DNA of 64,000 bases from the NCBI RefSeq assembly GCF_027627575.1, contig NZ_CP114065.1, positions 4,836,001 to 4,900,000 of the forward strand, written 5' to 3'. Positions 53,576 to 62,919 of this stretch are shown here, piece by piece (the first letter of the stretch is position 1; each line of letters starts with the position of its first letter). A program made the translations under genes and the position numbers. Source of the DNA: Kribbella sp. CA-293567 (lineage in GTDB: Bacteria; Actinomycetota; Actinomycetes; Propionibacteriales; Kribbellaceae). The notes beneath the pieces were generated by a model. The model did not search any database and was not told the origin of the DNA. It was given only the letters and a program-made list of their open reading frames with translations.

Positions 53576-55078
53576 ATGCGTTTACGGAGGATGACTGCTG
53601 CGCTCGCCGCCGCAGGACTCGCGCTGGCCGTCGTGCCGGCGCTGCCGGCGACCAGTACCGGGGCTTCACTGACAGCAGTACCGGGGACGACCTGGCAGAC
53701 CGACGCGGCCGTGCTCGGTCTCGCGGTTGCCAAGGGCAAGGCGTTCGTCGGCGGCCGGTTCACCCGGGTCCGCCCGCCGGGCGCCGCCGCCGGCACCAAC
53801 CAGACCGTCCGGACCTACCTGGCGGCCTTCAACCAGACCACCGGGGCACTCGACACCGGCTTCAACCACACGCTGAACAACACCGTCTGGTCGATCGTCG
53901 CCTCGCCCGACGGAACCAAGATCTACATCGGCGGGGACTTCACCCGCGTCGACGGCCAGGTCCGCAACCGGATCGCCGCCTTCGACGCGACCACCGGGGC
54001 GCTGCTGCCGAACATCAGGCCCAACGTCTCCTACCGGGTCAAGACGGTCGCGGTCGGCGGCGACAGCCTGTACTTCGGCGGCTCCTTCGGCCTGGTCAAC
54101 AACGTCGCCCGCAACCGCGCGGCGGCGATCAGCACGGTCGACGGCAGCCTGCTGCCGTGGAACCCGAACGCCGACGCCGACGTGTACGCGATCGACGCAG
54201 CCGACGACAACTCCAAGGTGTACCTGGGCGGCACCTTCGCCAGGATCGGCGGCATCAGCCGCTGGGCGGTTGCCAGTGTCAACAACTCGACCGGGGCGCT
54301 GCTCCCGTTCGCGGCCGCCTCCGCGGTACCGCTGCCGAGCAGCCGGTGCACCTCGCGGGTCAAGGACATCGAGACGAGCGGCGACGTCGTCTACTTCGCC
54401 AACGCCGGTGACGGCGGCGGCTGCTTCGACGGGACCTGGGCGGCGAACATCGGCACCGGCAGCCTGATCTGGAAGAACACCTGCCTCGGCGCCACCGAAG
54501 CGATCACGATGGTCAACGGCTGGCTCTTCAAGGGCTCGCACGCGCACAGCTGCCCGGGTGCCTTCCCGGACGGCACCGGAGCACACTTCCTGCTCCTGCA
54601 GAACCCGGCGAACGGCAACCTCGGTCCCTGGTTCCCGAACACCAACGCGGGTCCGCCCACCGAGGTCGGTCCGCTCGTCTCGGCCACCGGTGGCTCGGAC
54701 CTGTGGGTCGGAGGCGACTTCACCAAGGTGATGGGAGCCAACCAGCAGGGCCTGACGCGCTTCAACAATCTGGGGGCGGGCGCCAAGCCCCTGGGCCCTG
54801 TGCTGCCGACACTGTCCAGTACTACGACCGGTCAGGTGCGGGCGACCGTCCAGACCTCCCTGGACAACGACGACATCACGCTGACCTACCGGCTGCTGCG
54901 GGGCGGCTCGAACACGGTGGTTGCCACCACGACGGCCAACTCCACCTTCTGGAGCCGCCCGACGGTGACACTGACCGACACCACGGCACCGTCCGGCACG
55001 TCGCAGCAGTACCGGATCGAGGTCTACGACGGCAACAACGTGGTACGAGGCGGGTTCGCCGGCATCACTGTGCGCTAG
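53576..55078 (+). CDS. Secreted beta-propeller protein, paralogue 4 (no LamG)
   Basis: Secreted protein of 500 residues. The N-terminal half (FNQTTGALDTGFNHTLNNT, GGSFGLVNNVARN) is closest to paralogue 3, while the SHAHSCPGAFPDGTGAHF segment matches paralogue 2, a mosaic consistent with gene conversion. It ends after the fibronectin-like domain with no LamG. ATG at 53576 after CAGGGGG. The last 14 bases overlap the convergent flippase gene. Confidence 0.85.
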   Translation: MRLRRMTAALAAAGLALAVVPALPATSTGASLTAVPGTTWQTDAAVLGLAVAKGKAFVGGRFTRVRPPGAAAGTNQTVRTYLAAFNQTTGALDTGFNHTLNNTVWSIVASPDGTKIYIGGDFTRVDGQVRNRIAAFDATTGALLPNIRPNVSYRVKTVAVGGDSLYFGGSFGLVNNVARNRAAAISTVDGSLLPWNPNADADVYAIDAADDNSKVYLGGTFARIGGISRWAVASVNNSTGALLPFAAASAVPLPSSRCTSRVKDIETSGDVVYFANAGDGGGCFDGTWAANIGTGSLIWKNTCLGATEAITMVNGWLFKGSHAHSCPGAFPDGTGAHFLLLQNPANGNLGPWFPNTNAGPPTEVGPLVSATGGSDLWVGGDFTKVMGANQQGLTRFNNLGAGAKPLGPVLPTLSSTTTGQVRATVQTSLDNDDITLTYRLLRGGSNTVVATTTANSTFWSRPTVTLTDTTAPSGTSQQYRIEVYDGNNVVRGGFAGITVR

Positions 55079-56318
55079 CCACCCGATGGGCTGCGATGGC
55101 GCGATGGGCTTCGTGCCACCACAGCAGCAGAGTGCAGAACGAAGCGACGGCAAGGCCCCAAGCCGCACCCTTGGGGCCTTCCAGGAAGGCTCCTCCGACC
55201 CCTGAGACGATCAGGACGATGGAGGAGACCAGACGGACCCGCAGGCCTCTGGTCGCGGCCGTCAGGGCACGCAGGATGGCAAAGGCACCCGCGTTGGAGG
55301 CTCCGAAGGCCTGCAGCAGGATGACCGGCACCAGCACGGTCCTGGCTTCGGCCCAGACGCCAGGACCGAGCAGTTCCCTACCGACCACCTCGGGCAGCAG
55401 CAGGAAGACCGCACCCCAGGCCAGCGCGCCTGCGCCGACACCCAGCGAGATCGCCAGGCCGACGAGCCACAGACGCCGGTAGGAGTGCTTCAGAGCCCGC
55501 GCGGCCTCCGGTACGGCGATCATCCGGATTCCCTGGTTCAGCACGTTCACCGGGCCCAGCAGGACCTGCGCGCCACGGATACCGGCCGTCGCGACCAGCC
55601 CCGCGGCGACGGTGATCCCCAGCATGTACACCTGGATCGTGCCGCTGACGGCCAGCATCTCCCCGACGTACTTCGGTGTCAGATCCCGGTGGCTCACCAG
55701 CCACTCCCGGATCAGCTGGCGCCGCGGTGCCACCCCTGCCTGGAACCGGCCCGCCACCGCGGCGATGACAGCTCCCAGGCCCCAGCCCAGCGTCAGCGAG
55801 AACGCCGTCACCGCGTCGGCCAGGTAGAGCCCGCCGAAGATCCCGCCCATCGCGAGCAGCCAGATCAGGTCGTTGAGAAAGGCTTTCTGGCCCTCCCCCA
55901 CGACGAAGAAGGCCCAGCGCCAGGCGTCCTGCAGCAGCAGACCGGGCAGCGTCACCGCGAAGGCGATCAGGACACCCTTGGACGGTACGCCGGGGAACAG
56001 CGCGATGGCCAGGCCGACCACCATGCCCATCAGGCCGGCGAACAGCGCGGTCGCCGTACTGGCCCGGACAGCTCGCTCCCAGGCCGGGCTGCGGTCGCCG
56101 GAGTGCCGGACCGACAGCGGCTCGGTGGCGACGGCGCGGGAGACGTTGAGGGCGATCGTGTAGCCGCCGAAGGCCAGCGCGTAGACACCGAAGTCGGCCA
56201 CGCTGCTGCTGCGCGCGATCAGCACGCCGACGGCCAGGTTGCTCAGGCTCGACAGCGCTTGATCGGCGAGCCCCCAGCTCGCCCGGCCGGCCGGCCCGGC
56301 CAGCCTCGACAGCTTCAA
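55065..56318 (-). CDS. Wzx-type polysaccharide flippase (MOP superfamily)
   Basis: Multi-spanning membrane protein of about 417 residues with 12 or more helices, of the oligosaccharide flippase/polysaccharide export type. It is predicted to move undecaprenyl-linked repeat units across the membrane for the nearby polymerase. The start is uncertain: I chose the TTG at 56318, whose bases overlap the WecG stop, giving LKLSRLAGPAGRASWGL; a longer frame upstream to 56426 would overlap the WecG gene by over 100 bases. Confidence 0.82.
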   Translation of the reverse strand: MKLSRLAGPAGRASWGLADQALSSLSNLAVGVLIARSSSVADFGVYALAFGGYTIALNVSRAVATEPLSVRHSGDRSPAWERAVRASTATALFAGLMGMVVGLAIALFPGVPSKGVLIAFAVTLPGLLLQDAWRWAFFVVGEGQKAFLNDLIWLLAMGGIFGGLYLADAVTAFSLTLGWGLGAVIAAVAGRFQAGVAPRRQLIREWLVSHRDLTPKYVGEMLAVSGTIQVYMLGITVAAGLVATAGIRGAQVLLGPVNVLNQGIRMIAVPEAARALKHSYRRLWLVGLAISLGVGAGALAWGAVFLLLPEVVGRELLGPGVWAEARTVLVPVILLQAFGASNAGAFAILRALTAATRGLRVRLVSSIVLIVSGVGGAFLEGPKGAAWGLAVASFCTLLLWWHEAHRAIAAHRVASAQ

Positions 56319-57079
56319 GCGACCGGCCGCGGCGGCTGACGCAGGATGCCGACCCCGAACCTCGGGATCCCCAGGACGTAGCGACGCCACAGCCGGCGCG
56401 GCTCCTTGTAGAGCCGGTAGCTCCACTCGAGACCGGCCCGCTGCATCCAGTCCGGCGCGCGGTCGAGCCGGCCGGTGTGGAAGTCGAAGGCCGCGCCGAC
56501 CCCGATCAGGATCGCCGCGTCCAGGCGGTCCCGGTGCTCGGCCATCCAGCGCTCCTGCTTCGGCGCGCCCAGCCCGATCCAGATGATGTCCGGCTTCGCC
56601 TCGTTCAGCCGGTCGACGATCTCGGCGTCCTCTTCGGCGCTCAGTGCCCGGTACGGCGGCGAGTAGACCCCTGCCACCTTCAACCCGGGATGCCGCGCGG
56701 TGAAGGTGTCGCGCAGTTGCTCTGCGACCCCGTCGGCGCCGCCGTAGAAGTACTGCGACCAGCCGCGTTGCTCGGCCTCGGCCATCACCCGCTCGATCAG
56801 GTCCGGCCCGCAGACCCGCTCCATCCGCTCGAAGCCGGCCTTCTTGCCGGCCCAGACCAGCGGCATCCCGTCGGGCAGCGTCATCCCCGACGTGTTGTAG
56901 ACCTTCGTGAGCTCACCGTCCGCCCGGGCGTGCAGCAGCGCGTTCATGTCCGAGACGCAGACCAGGTGCCGCTCGCCGGCGTCGATCCAGCGCGCGAACG
57001 TGCCGACGGTGTGGTCCATGTCGGTCACGCTGACATGGATCCCCAGCACGTCGACCCGGTCCTGCGTCGTCCCAGTCAT
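56315..57079 (-). CDS. WecG/TagA/CpsF-family glycosyltransferase (GT26)
   Basis: Glycosyltransferase of 254 residues that adds the second sugar to an undecaprenyl-linked primer. It has the family motifs CVSDMNALLHARADGEL, LPDGMPLVWAGKK, YFYGGADGVAEQL and WIGLGAPKQERWM. In this cluster it probably acts right after the WbaP-type transferase. Its ATG at 57079 lies four bases after the gmd stop. Confidence 0.93.
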   Translation of the reverse strand: MTGTTQDRVDVLGIHVSVTDMDHTVGTFARWIDAGERHLVCVSDMNALLHARADGELTKVYNTSGMTLPDGMPLVWAGKKAGFERMERVCGPDLIERVMAEAEQRGWSQYFYGGADGVAEQLRDTFTARHPGLKVAGVYSPPYRALSAEEDAEIVDRLNEAKPDIIWIGLGAPKQERWMAEHRDRLDAAILIGVGAAFDFHTGRLDRAPDWMQRAGLEWSYRLYKEPRRLWRRYVLGIPRFGVGILRQPPRPVA

Positions 57080-57082
57080 CGC

Positions 57083-58129
57083 TCAGTCCTCGCGGGTCAG
57101 CGCTGCGAGGTCGGCGTCCACCATGATCCGGACCAGCTCCGGCACGTGCACCTGGGCCTTCCAGCCCAGCTCGGCGTGCGCCTTCGAGGCGTCACCGATC
57201 AGCGAGTCGACCTCGGTCGGCCGCTCGTAGCGCGCGTCGTAGTCGACGAAGTCGTTCCAGTCCATCCCCGCGTGCTCGAACGCCAGCGCGACGAAGTCCT
57301 TGACCGAGTACGACGTCCCGGTGGCCACGACGTAGTCGCCCGGCTGGTCGTGCTGCAGCATCCGCCACATGCCCTCGACGTACTCCGGCGCGTAGCCCCA
57401 GTCGCGGCAGGCGTCCAGGTTGCCCAGGTAGAGCCGCTTCTCCCGGCCGAGCTTGATCCGCGCCACCGCCCGGGTGATCTTGCGGGTCACGAAGGTCTCG
57501 CCCCGGCGCGGGCTCTCGTGGTTGAACAGGATCCCGTTCACCGCGAACATGTCGTACGCCTCGCGGTAGTTGCGGGTCATCCAGTACCCGTAGAGCTTGG
57601 CCGCGCCGTACGGCGACCGCGGGTAGAACGGGGTTTCCTCGTTCTGCGGCGGCGGCGTCGCGCCGAACATCTCCGAGCTGCTCGCCTGGTAGAAGCGGCA
57701 GTTCAGGCCGATCATCCGGATCGCCTCGAGCAACCGGGTGGTGCCCATCCCGGTGGTGTCACCGGTGTACTCCGGCTCGTCGAAGCTGACCCGGACATGG
57801 CTCTGCGCGGCCAGGTGGTAAACCTCGTCGGGCTGGATCGAGGCGAGCAGCGTGACGAGGCGCGAGCCGTCGGTCAGGTCGCCGTAGTGCAGGAACAGGC
57901 GCTTGTCCTGCTCGTGCGGATCGGTGTAGAGGTGGTCGATCCGGTGCGTGTTGAAGGTGCTCGCGCGGCGGATCAGGCCGTGCACCTCGTAGCCCTTGCC
58001 GAGCAGCAGCTCGGCCAGGTACGAACCGTCCTGACCGGTGATCCCGGTGATCAGGGCCTTCTTCGCGGCGCCCGACTCCGGGCCTCCCGCGGCGTGCTCC
58101 GGTGCGTGGCCGCCAGACGTCGCGGTCAT
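57083..58129 (-). CDS. gmd: GDP-mannose 4,6-dehydratase
   Basis: Short-chain dehydrogenase-fold enzyme of 348 residues making GDP-4-keto-6-deoxymannose. It has the NADP motif [25 protein letters not shown], the SSSEMFG segment and the catalytic YGAAK motif. The ATG at 58129 overlaps the stop of the fcl-like gene by 4 bp. An N-terminal extension of about 20 residues is present. Confidence 0.95.
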   Translation of the reverse strand: MTATSGGHAPEHAAGGPESGAAKKALITGITGQDGSYLAELLLGKGYEVHGLIRRASTFNTHRIDHLYTDPHEQDKRLFLHYGDLTDGSRLVTLLASIQPDEVYHLAAQSHVRVSFDEPEYTGDTTGMGTTRLLEAIRMIGLNCRFYQASSSEMFGATPPPQNEETPFYPRSPYGAAKLYGYWMTRNYREAYDMFAVNGILFNHESPRRGETFVTRKITRAVARIKLGREKRLYLGNLDACRDWGYAPEYVEGMWRMLQHDQPGDYVVATGTSYSVKDFVALAFEHAGMDWNDFVDYDARYERPTEVDSLIGDASKAHAELGWKAQVHVPELVRIMVDADLAALTRED

Positions 58130-59073
58130 CGGTCTTCCCTCCCGTTGGCGAGGTACCAGGCGTAGACACTGGCCACGCCCTCCTCGAGGTCGATACCGGG
58201 CTTCCAGCCCAGGGCGCCGAGCTTGCTCACGTCGAGCAGCTTGCGCGGGGTGCCGTCCGGCTTCGACGGATCGGTGCCGATGGCACCGGTGTAGCCGACC
58301 ACCTTCGCGATGATGCCGGCCAGGTCGCGGATGGACACGTCGGAGCCGACGCCGACGTTGATCGGCCCCGGCTCGTCGTAGTGCTCGAGCAGGTGCAGGC
58401 TGGCGTCGGCCAGGTCGTCCACGTGCAGGAACTCCCGCAGGGGTGTCCCCGTCCCCCACAGGACGACCTCGCCGGCGTTGCTCCGCGCCGCGTCGTGGAA
58501 GCGCCGGATCAGCGCCGGCATCACGTGCGAGCTGGTCAGGTCGAAGTTGTCGTTCGGCCCGTACAGGTTGGTCGGCATCGCCGAGATCCAGCGCAGCCCG
58601 TACTGCCGGCGGACCGCCTGGACCTGCATGATGCCGGCGATCTTGGCGATCGCGTACGCATCGTTGGTCGGCTCCAGCTCACCGGTGAGCAGGCTCGACT
58701 CCTTGATCGGCTGCTCGGCGAACTTCGGGTAGATGCAGGACGACCCGAGGAACAGCAACCGCGGTACCCGGGCGTCGAGCGCCGCGTCCATCAGGTTGAC
58801 CTGGATCCGCAGGTTGTCGCTGAGGAACTCGGTCGGGTGGTCGCGGTTGGCCAGGATCCCGCCGACCTTGGCCGCCGCGTCGATCACCACCTGCGGGCGG
58901 TGCTCGGCGAAGTACGCGAAGGTCTGGTCGCGGTCGCGCAGGTCGACCTCGGAGGAGGTCGCCCCGATCAGATCGGTGAAGCCCTCGGCCTGCAGTCTGC
59001 GCCAGATGGCCGAGCCGACCAGGCCGCGATGTCCCGCGACGTACACGCGGGCGTTCCGGTCGAGCCGGCTCAC
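58126..59073 (-). CDS. fcl: GDP-L-fucose synthase
   Basis: Epimerase/reductase of 315 residues converting GDP-4-keto-6-deoxymannose to GDP-L-fucose. Motifs: [31 protein letters not shown], and catalytic YAIAK. The GTG at 59073 has a GGGGGAG site five bases upstream; an in-frame ATG at 59085 overlaps the upstream stop and is an alternative. With gmd it gives the complete path from GDP-mannose to GDP-L-fucose, so the surface polymer probably contains fucose. Confidence 0.94.
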   Translation of the reverse strand: MSRLDRNARVYVAGHRGLVGSAIWRRLQAEGFTDLIGATSSEVDLRDRDQTFAYFAEHRPQVVIDAAAKVGGILANRDHPTEFLSDNLRIQVNLMDAALDARVPRLLFLGSSCIYPKFAEQPIKESSLLTGELEPTNDAYAIAKIAGIMQVQAVRRQYGLRWISAMPTNLYGPNDNFDLTSSHVMPALIRRFHDAARSNAGEVVLWGTGTPLREFLHVDDLADASLHLLEHYDEPGPINVGVGSDVSIRDLAGIIAKVVGYTGAIGTDPSKPDGTPRKLLDVSKLGALGWKPGIDLEEGVASVYAWYLANGREDR

Positions 59074-59084
59074 TTTCTCCCCCA

Positions 59085-60686
59085 TCAGTAGGCACCCGAC
59101 CCGCGGATCACCGCGCGGGCCGTCTTCCACAGGATCAGCAGGTCGAGCGTCATCGACCAGTTGTCCACGTAGCGCAGGTCGAGCACGACCGACTCCTCCC
59201 AGGACAGGTCGCTGCGGCCGCTGACCTGCCACAGGCCGGTCAGTCCCGGCTTGACGAGCATCCGGCGGGTGTCGTCGGCGGCGTACAGGGCGACTTCCCG
59301 CGGCAGCGGCGGGCGCGGGCCGACCAGGGACATCTCGCCGCGCAGCACGTTGAACAGTTGCGGCAACTCGTCCAGCGAGAACCTGCGCAGGATCCGGCCG
59401 AGGCCGGTGACCCGGGGGTCGTCGCGCATCTTGAACAGCATCCCGTTGCCGTCGCTGAGGGCGTGCAGCTCACCGAGCCGCTGCTCGGCGTCGACGTACA
59501 TGCTGCGGAACTTCAGCATCGAGAACTCCTCGCCGGCACGGCCGACCCGGCGCTGCCGGAACAGCACCGGTCCCTTGCTGGTCAGCCGGACCGCGACAGC
59601 CAGACCGAGCAGCAACGGCGACAGCATCGCGACCAGGACCAACGCGAGGATCCGGTCGAAGACACCCTTCAGCAGGTGCGGGCCGCCGCTGACCGACGGC
59701 CGCTCCAGGTGCAGCAGGGACAGCCCGGCAACCGGGCGGACCGAGATCCGCGGACCGGCGACCTCGATGATGCCCGGCGAGACGATCAGTTCGACGCCGC
59801 GTTGCTCCAGCGCCCAGGAGAGCCGCCGCAGCGACTGACCGGCGAGCTCGGGATCGGAGGCAACGGCCACGACGTCCACGGCGTGCCGGTCGACAGCCGC
59901 CATGATGTCGGCCTCGTCCAGCTCGTCGGGACCGAGCAGCAGGGCGTCGTGCTCCCGGTGCGGCCGGCCGTCACCGCGAGGACGGCAGGTGGCGACCACG
60001 CGGAAACCGTCCGACGGACGCTTCTCCAGGTGTTCGCTCAAGGTCGAGGCCTGGCCGTTGCGGCCGACGACCAGCACGCGGCGCATACAGCGGCCGCGGT
60101 ACCGGTGGCGGCTCAGGTCGCGGCGCAGACCGTACCTGAGCAGCAGTGCGAGCAGCACCGTGGCCGGGATCGCCAGCACGACGAAGCCGCGGGCGATCTC
60201 GCTCTTGGTCGCGTACGACACGATCGCGACGACCGCGGTCAGTCCGGCGCCGGAGCGCAGGATCGAGCGGAACTCGTCGGGCCCGGCGCCGAAGAAGCGT
60301 GGCTCGTAGCCCTTGGACATCGCGACCGCGGCGACCCATGCCAACGGCAACAAACTGCCGAAGACCAGGTAGGCGCCGCCGACCTGGTACCCGAAGCGGG
60401 TCAGCAGGGCGATCGAGACGCCGATCACGGCCGCGAGCAGATCACCGCCGAGCGCGGCCCAGCGATAGACCGCGACCCACTGCGGCTCGGTCAGCCGGGC
60501 CGAGCGCGGCACGATCGCGGGCACCGAGTCCGGCACCACCCAGACCGGCCGACGGCGGTCGAAGTACTCCGCCGGCGTCACGGCCGTCTGCAAGGTCGCT
60601 GATGGCATGCCTGTCGACGACAGGCCGGTAGTAATGGTCGCGTCCGTTGCGGACGCGGTTTCCCCCATGACGGCATGATCCGTCAC
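59085..60686 (-). CDS. Polyprenyl glycosylphosphotransferase initiating polysaccharide synthesis (WbaP/CpsE-type)
   Basis: Membrane enzyme of 533 residues that transfers a sugar phosphate to undecaprenyl phosphate. It has several N-terminal helices, a nucleotide-binding-like domain, then the bacterial sugar transferase domain (KGPVLFRQRRVGRAGEEF, MLKFRSMY, RRFSLDELPQLFNVL, LVGPRPPLPREV). The first gene of the wbaP-fcl-gmd-wecG-wzx group. Start taken as the GTG at 60686; an ATG further in is possible. The 319-base gap upstream (60687-61005) is probably its promoter region; no specific site can be defended there. Confidence 0.92.
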   Translation of the reverse strand: MTDHAVMGETASATDATITTGLSSTGMPSATLQTAVTPAEYFDRRRPVWVVPDSVPAIVPRSARLTEPQWVAVYRWAALGGDLLAAVIGVSIALLTRFGYQVGGAYLVFGSLLPLAWVAAVAMSKGYEPRFFGAGPDEFRSILRSGAGLTAVVAIVSYATKSEIARGFVVLAIPATVLLALLLRYGLRRDLSRHRYRGRCMRRVLVVGRNGQASTLSEHLEKRPSDGFRVVATCRPRGDGRPHREHDALLLGPDELDEADIMAAVDRHAVDVVAVASDPELAGQSLRRLSWALEQRGVELIVSPGIIEVAGPRISVRPVAGLSLLHLERPSVSGGPHLLKGVFDRILALVLVAMLSPLLLGLAVAVRLTSKGPVLFRQRRVGRAGEEFSMLKFRSMYVDAEQRLGELHALSDGNGMLFKMRDDPRVTGLGRILRRFSLDELPQLFNVLRGEMSLVGPRPPLPREVALYAADDTRRMLVKPGLTGLWQVSGRSDLSWEESVVLDLRYVDNWSMTLDLLILWKTARAVIRGSGAY

Positions 60687-61005
60687 CCTAAGTCACCCCC
60701 CGGTGAACCGGCTACAACTCGAGTCACACTCTGTCACAATCTCCAGTGGACCCGGTCGTGTTACGCCGTGAAGTACACCGTCCCGTCGACGGCAGTTCAC
60801 CGAGGGTACTACGCCCAAAGCCGGTCCGTCAGTAGTAACTACGGAGTGTTGGGAAGCGTTACGCACAGAGCGTTCCCGATCTCCGGCCGAGGGTTTTCCC
60901 GGCCCCGGACCAGGACCGGCTTCGCCATCGGAGGACCGGCCCCCAACACGCCGCGGGACCGCCGAAGCGGCCCCGCGGTGCGCGAAGGGGTGGCAGTGGC
61001 AGGAA

Positions 61006-61281
61006 TCAGCCCGCGATCAGGCCGTCTCCGCTGATCAGCTCACGCATCTCCCCCAGCGAGCTGTCGCTCGGCGGCAGGATCGCGTCGGAGTCGTGCAGGA
61101 CGTCGTCCGGCACCCGCTCGCCGGCCCGGACGAAGTCCAGCAGCGCGGCGAAAGCGGTCTTGAAGGCTTCCTCGTCGTTGGCCGAGACGGCCTTCTCCAG
61201 GTCGGTGTCGACCAGGTTCAGCTGGTCGAGCTTCTCGTCGGCCAGCTGGTACTGACCTTCGCCCATGATCCGGACGATCAT
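61006..61281 (-). CDS. PspA-associated protein PspAA
   Basis: Small protein of 91 residues beginning MIVRIMGEGQYQLADE, the signature of PspAA proteins encoded with PspA in actinobacteria. The fold is small and acidic and lacks a membrane segment. The ATG at 61281 overlaps the PspA stop by 4 bp. Role: envelope-stress partner of PspA; the mechanism is not known. Confidence 0.88.
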   Translation of the reverse strand: MIVRIMGEGQYQLADEKLDQLNLVDTDLEKAVSANDEEAFKTAFAALLDFVRAGERVPDDVLHDSDAILPPSDSSLGEMRELISGDGLIAG

Positions 61282-62090
61282 CGTGCGTCTCCGTCCTGCG
61301 GTCGGGCCGGCTGCTGCGTGGGTTGCTGCGCCGGCTGCTGGGGCTGGGCCGCGCCGGGCGCGTCCTGGGCGATCTGCTTCGGCGCCTCGGCCGGAGCCAG
61401 CTGCGCCTTCATCGCGGCGAGCTCGGAGTCGACGTCGGATCCCGTCGACATCCGCTCGAGCTCGAGGGTGATGCTGTCCTTGGAGCTACCGGAAGCGTCG
61501 TCCAGCGCGCCGGAGGCGAGCAGTTCGTCGATCGCGCCGGCCCGGGCCTGCATCTGCTGGGTCTTGTCCTCGGCCCGCTGGACCGCGAGGCCGACGTCGC
61601 TCATCTCCTCGGAGATGCCGGAGAAGGCCTCGTTGATCCGGGTCTGCGCCTCGGCCGCCGTGTAGGTGGCCTTGATCGTCTCCTTCTTGGTGCGGAACGA
61701 CTCGACCTTCGCCTGCAGCCGCTGCGACGCGAGGGTGAGCTTCTCCTCCTCGCCCTGCAGCTGGGCGTGCTGGGTGGTCAGGTCGTCGATCTGGCCCTGC
61801 AGCCCGGACTTGCGGGTCAGCGCCTCGCGAGCGAGGTCCTCCCGGCCCATCGAGAGCGCCTTCTGGGCCTGGTCCTGCAGCTTCTGCGACTGCGACTGCA
61901 GTTGCGAGGCCTGCAACTCGACCCGCTTCCGGCTGGTGGCCACATCAGCCACGCCGCGGCGTACCTTCTGCAGCAGTTCGAGCTGCTTCTGATACGAGTA
62001 GTCAAGGGTTTCGCGAGGATCTTCGGCCTTGTCCAAGGCCGTGTTGGCCTTGGCCTTGAAGATCGTCGACATCCGCCTGAAGATGCTCAT
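61278..62090 (-). CDS. pspA: PspA/IM30-family phage shock protein
   Basis: Coiled-coil membrane-remodelling protein of 270 residues. The core (about 1-215) starts MSIFRRMSTIFKAKANTALD and shows long heptad patterning through EKLTLASQRLQAKVESFRTK. The C-terminal tail (about 235-270) is rich in Gln and Pro and appears disordered. Forms an operon with PspAA. Confidence 0.93.
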   Translation of the reverse strand: MSIFRRMSTIFKAKANTALDKAEDPRETLDYSYQKQLELLQKVRRGVADVATSRKRVELQASQLQSQSQKLQDQAQKALSMGREDLAREALTRKSGLQGQIDDLTTQHAQLQGEEEKLTLASQRLQAKVESFRTKKETIKATYTAAEAQTRINEAFSGISEEMSDVGLAVQRAEDKTQQMQARAGAIDELLASGALDDASGSSKDSITLELERMSTGSDVDSELAAMKAQLAPAEAPKQIAQDAPGAAQPQQPAQQPTQQPARPQDGDAR

Positions 62091-62257
62091 CGATATCCGT
62101 ACCCCTTCTGTGCCGGAGGTGACCCGGCGTGCGTGTCAACCACCCTATGTCCCTGCGGGTCACCACACCATCAGGACCGGCCCGGATAAAGTGGTGCAAA
62201 GGCCGGGGACCACCCCGAGGCCGGCGTCGTCAGTTCCCTGAATGAGGTTCAGTCCCC

Positions 62258-62848
62258 GTGTTCCGTCGTACCAAGTCTGAGACATCGCCCCAAACCGAGT
62301 CCACGGCACCCCAGCCGAAGCCCGGTGGCAAGGGACGCCCGACCCCGAGTCGCCGGGAGGCAGAAGCCGCCCGCAAGGCCGCGCTGAAGAAGCCTCGCAA
62401 CCGCAAGGAGGCATCGGCCTACCGGCGCGAGAAGGTCCGGATCGAGCGGGCCAAGATGCAGGAGGCGCTGAAGACCGGCGACGACCGGTACCTGCCGGCC
62501 GCCGACAAGGGCGCGGTCCGCCGGTTCGCCCGCGACTACGTCGACGCCCGCTGGTCGGTGATGGAGTTCGCGCTGCCGGTGCTGCTGGTCGTCTCGCTGC
62601 TCGGCGTCGTCTTCTCCCAGGCGCTGCTGTGGCTGCCGGGCGTGGTCAACATCCTGTTCCTGGTGATGATCGTCGCGATCGGCGGCGACTGGTTCATCCT
62701 GACCCGCGGCCTGCGGCGCGCGGTCAACGCCAGGTTCCCCGACGAGCCGGCCAAGGGCATCGGCTTCTACGCCGTCCGCCGCACCATGCAGATGCGCCGC
62801 TGGCGCCTCCCCAAGCCGATGGTGGCGCGCGGCGAGAGCCCGGCATAA
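62258..62848 (+). CDS. DUF3043 membrane protein
   Basis: Protein of 196 residues with a basic N-terminal region (about 1-100, rich in Lys and Arg), two adjacent membrane segments (about 105-150) and a C-terminal basic region. The pattern RRFARDYVDARWSVMEF before the helices is typical of DUF3043, a family restricted to actinobacteria. Function unknown. The GTG at 62258 is divergent from pspA. Confidence 0.88.
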   Translation: MFRRTKSETSPQTESTAPQPKPGGKGRPTPSRREAEAARKAALKKPRNRKEASAYRREKVRIERAKMQEALKTGDDRYLPAADKGAVRRFARDYVDARWSVMEFALPVLLVVSLLGVVFSQALLWLPGVVNILFLVMIVAIGGDWFILTRGLRRAVNARFPDEPAKGIGFYAVRRTMQMRRWRLPKPMVARGESPA

Positions 62849-62919
62849 CTTTCCGGTCCGCCGCGGTATCGGAGTAGGTGACAAGCACTACTCCGTACTG
62901 CGAACCGAGAGGGCTGGCC

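Noticed and set aside
47332-55078. Sortase (LPxTG) anchoring of the beta-propeller proteins
   Set aside because: All four end directly after a folded domain, without an LPxTG-like motif, hydrophobic helix or basic tail.
60724-60738. TCACA repeats upstream of the wbaP-type gene as a CRP-like site
   Set aside because: The two TCACA copies are direct repeats with 5-base spacing, not the inverted arrangement needed for a CRP-type dimer site.
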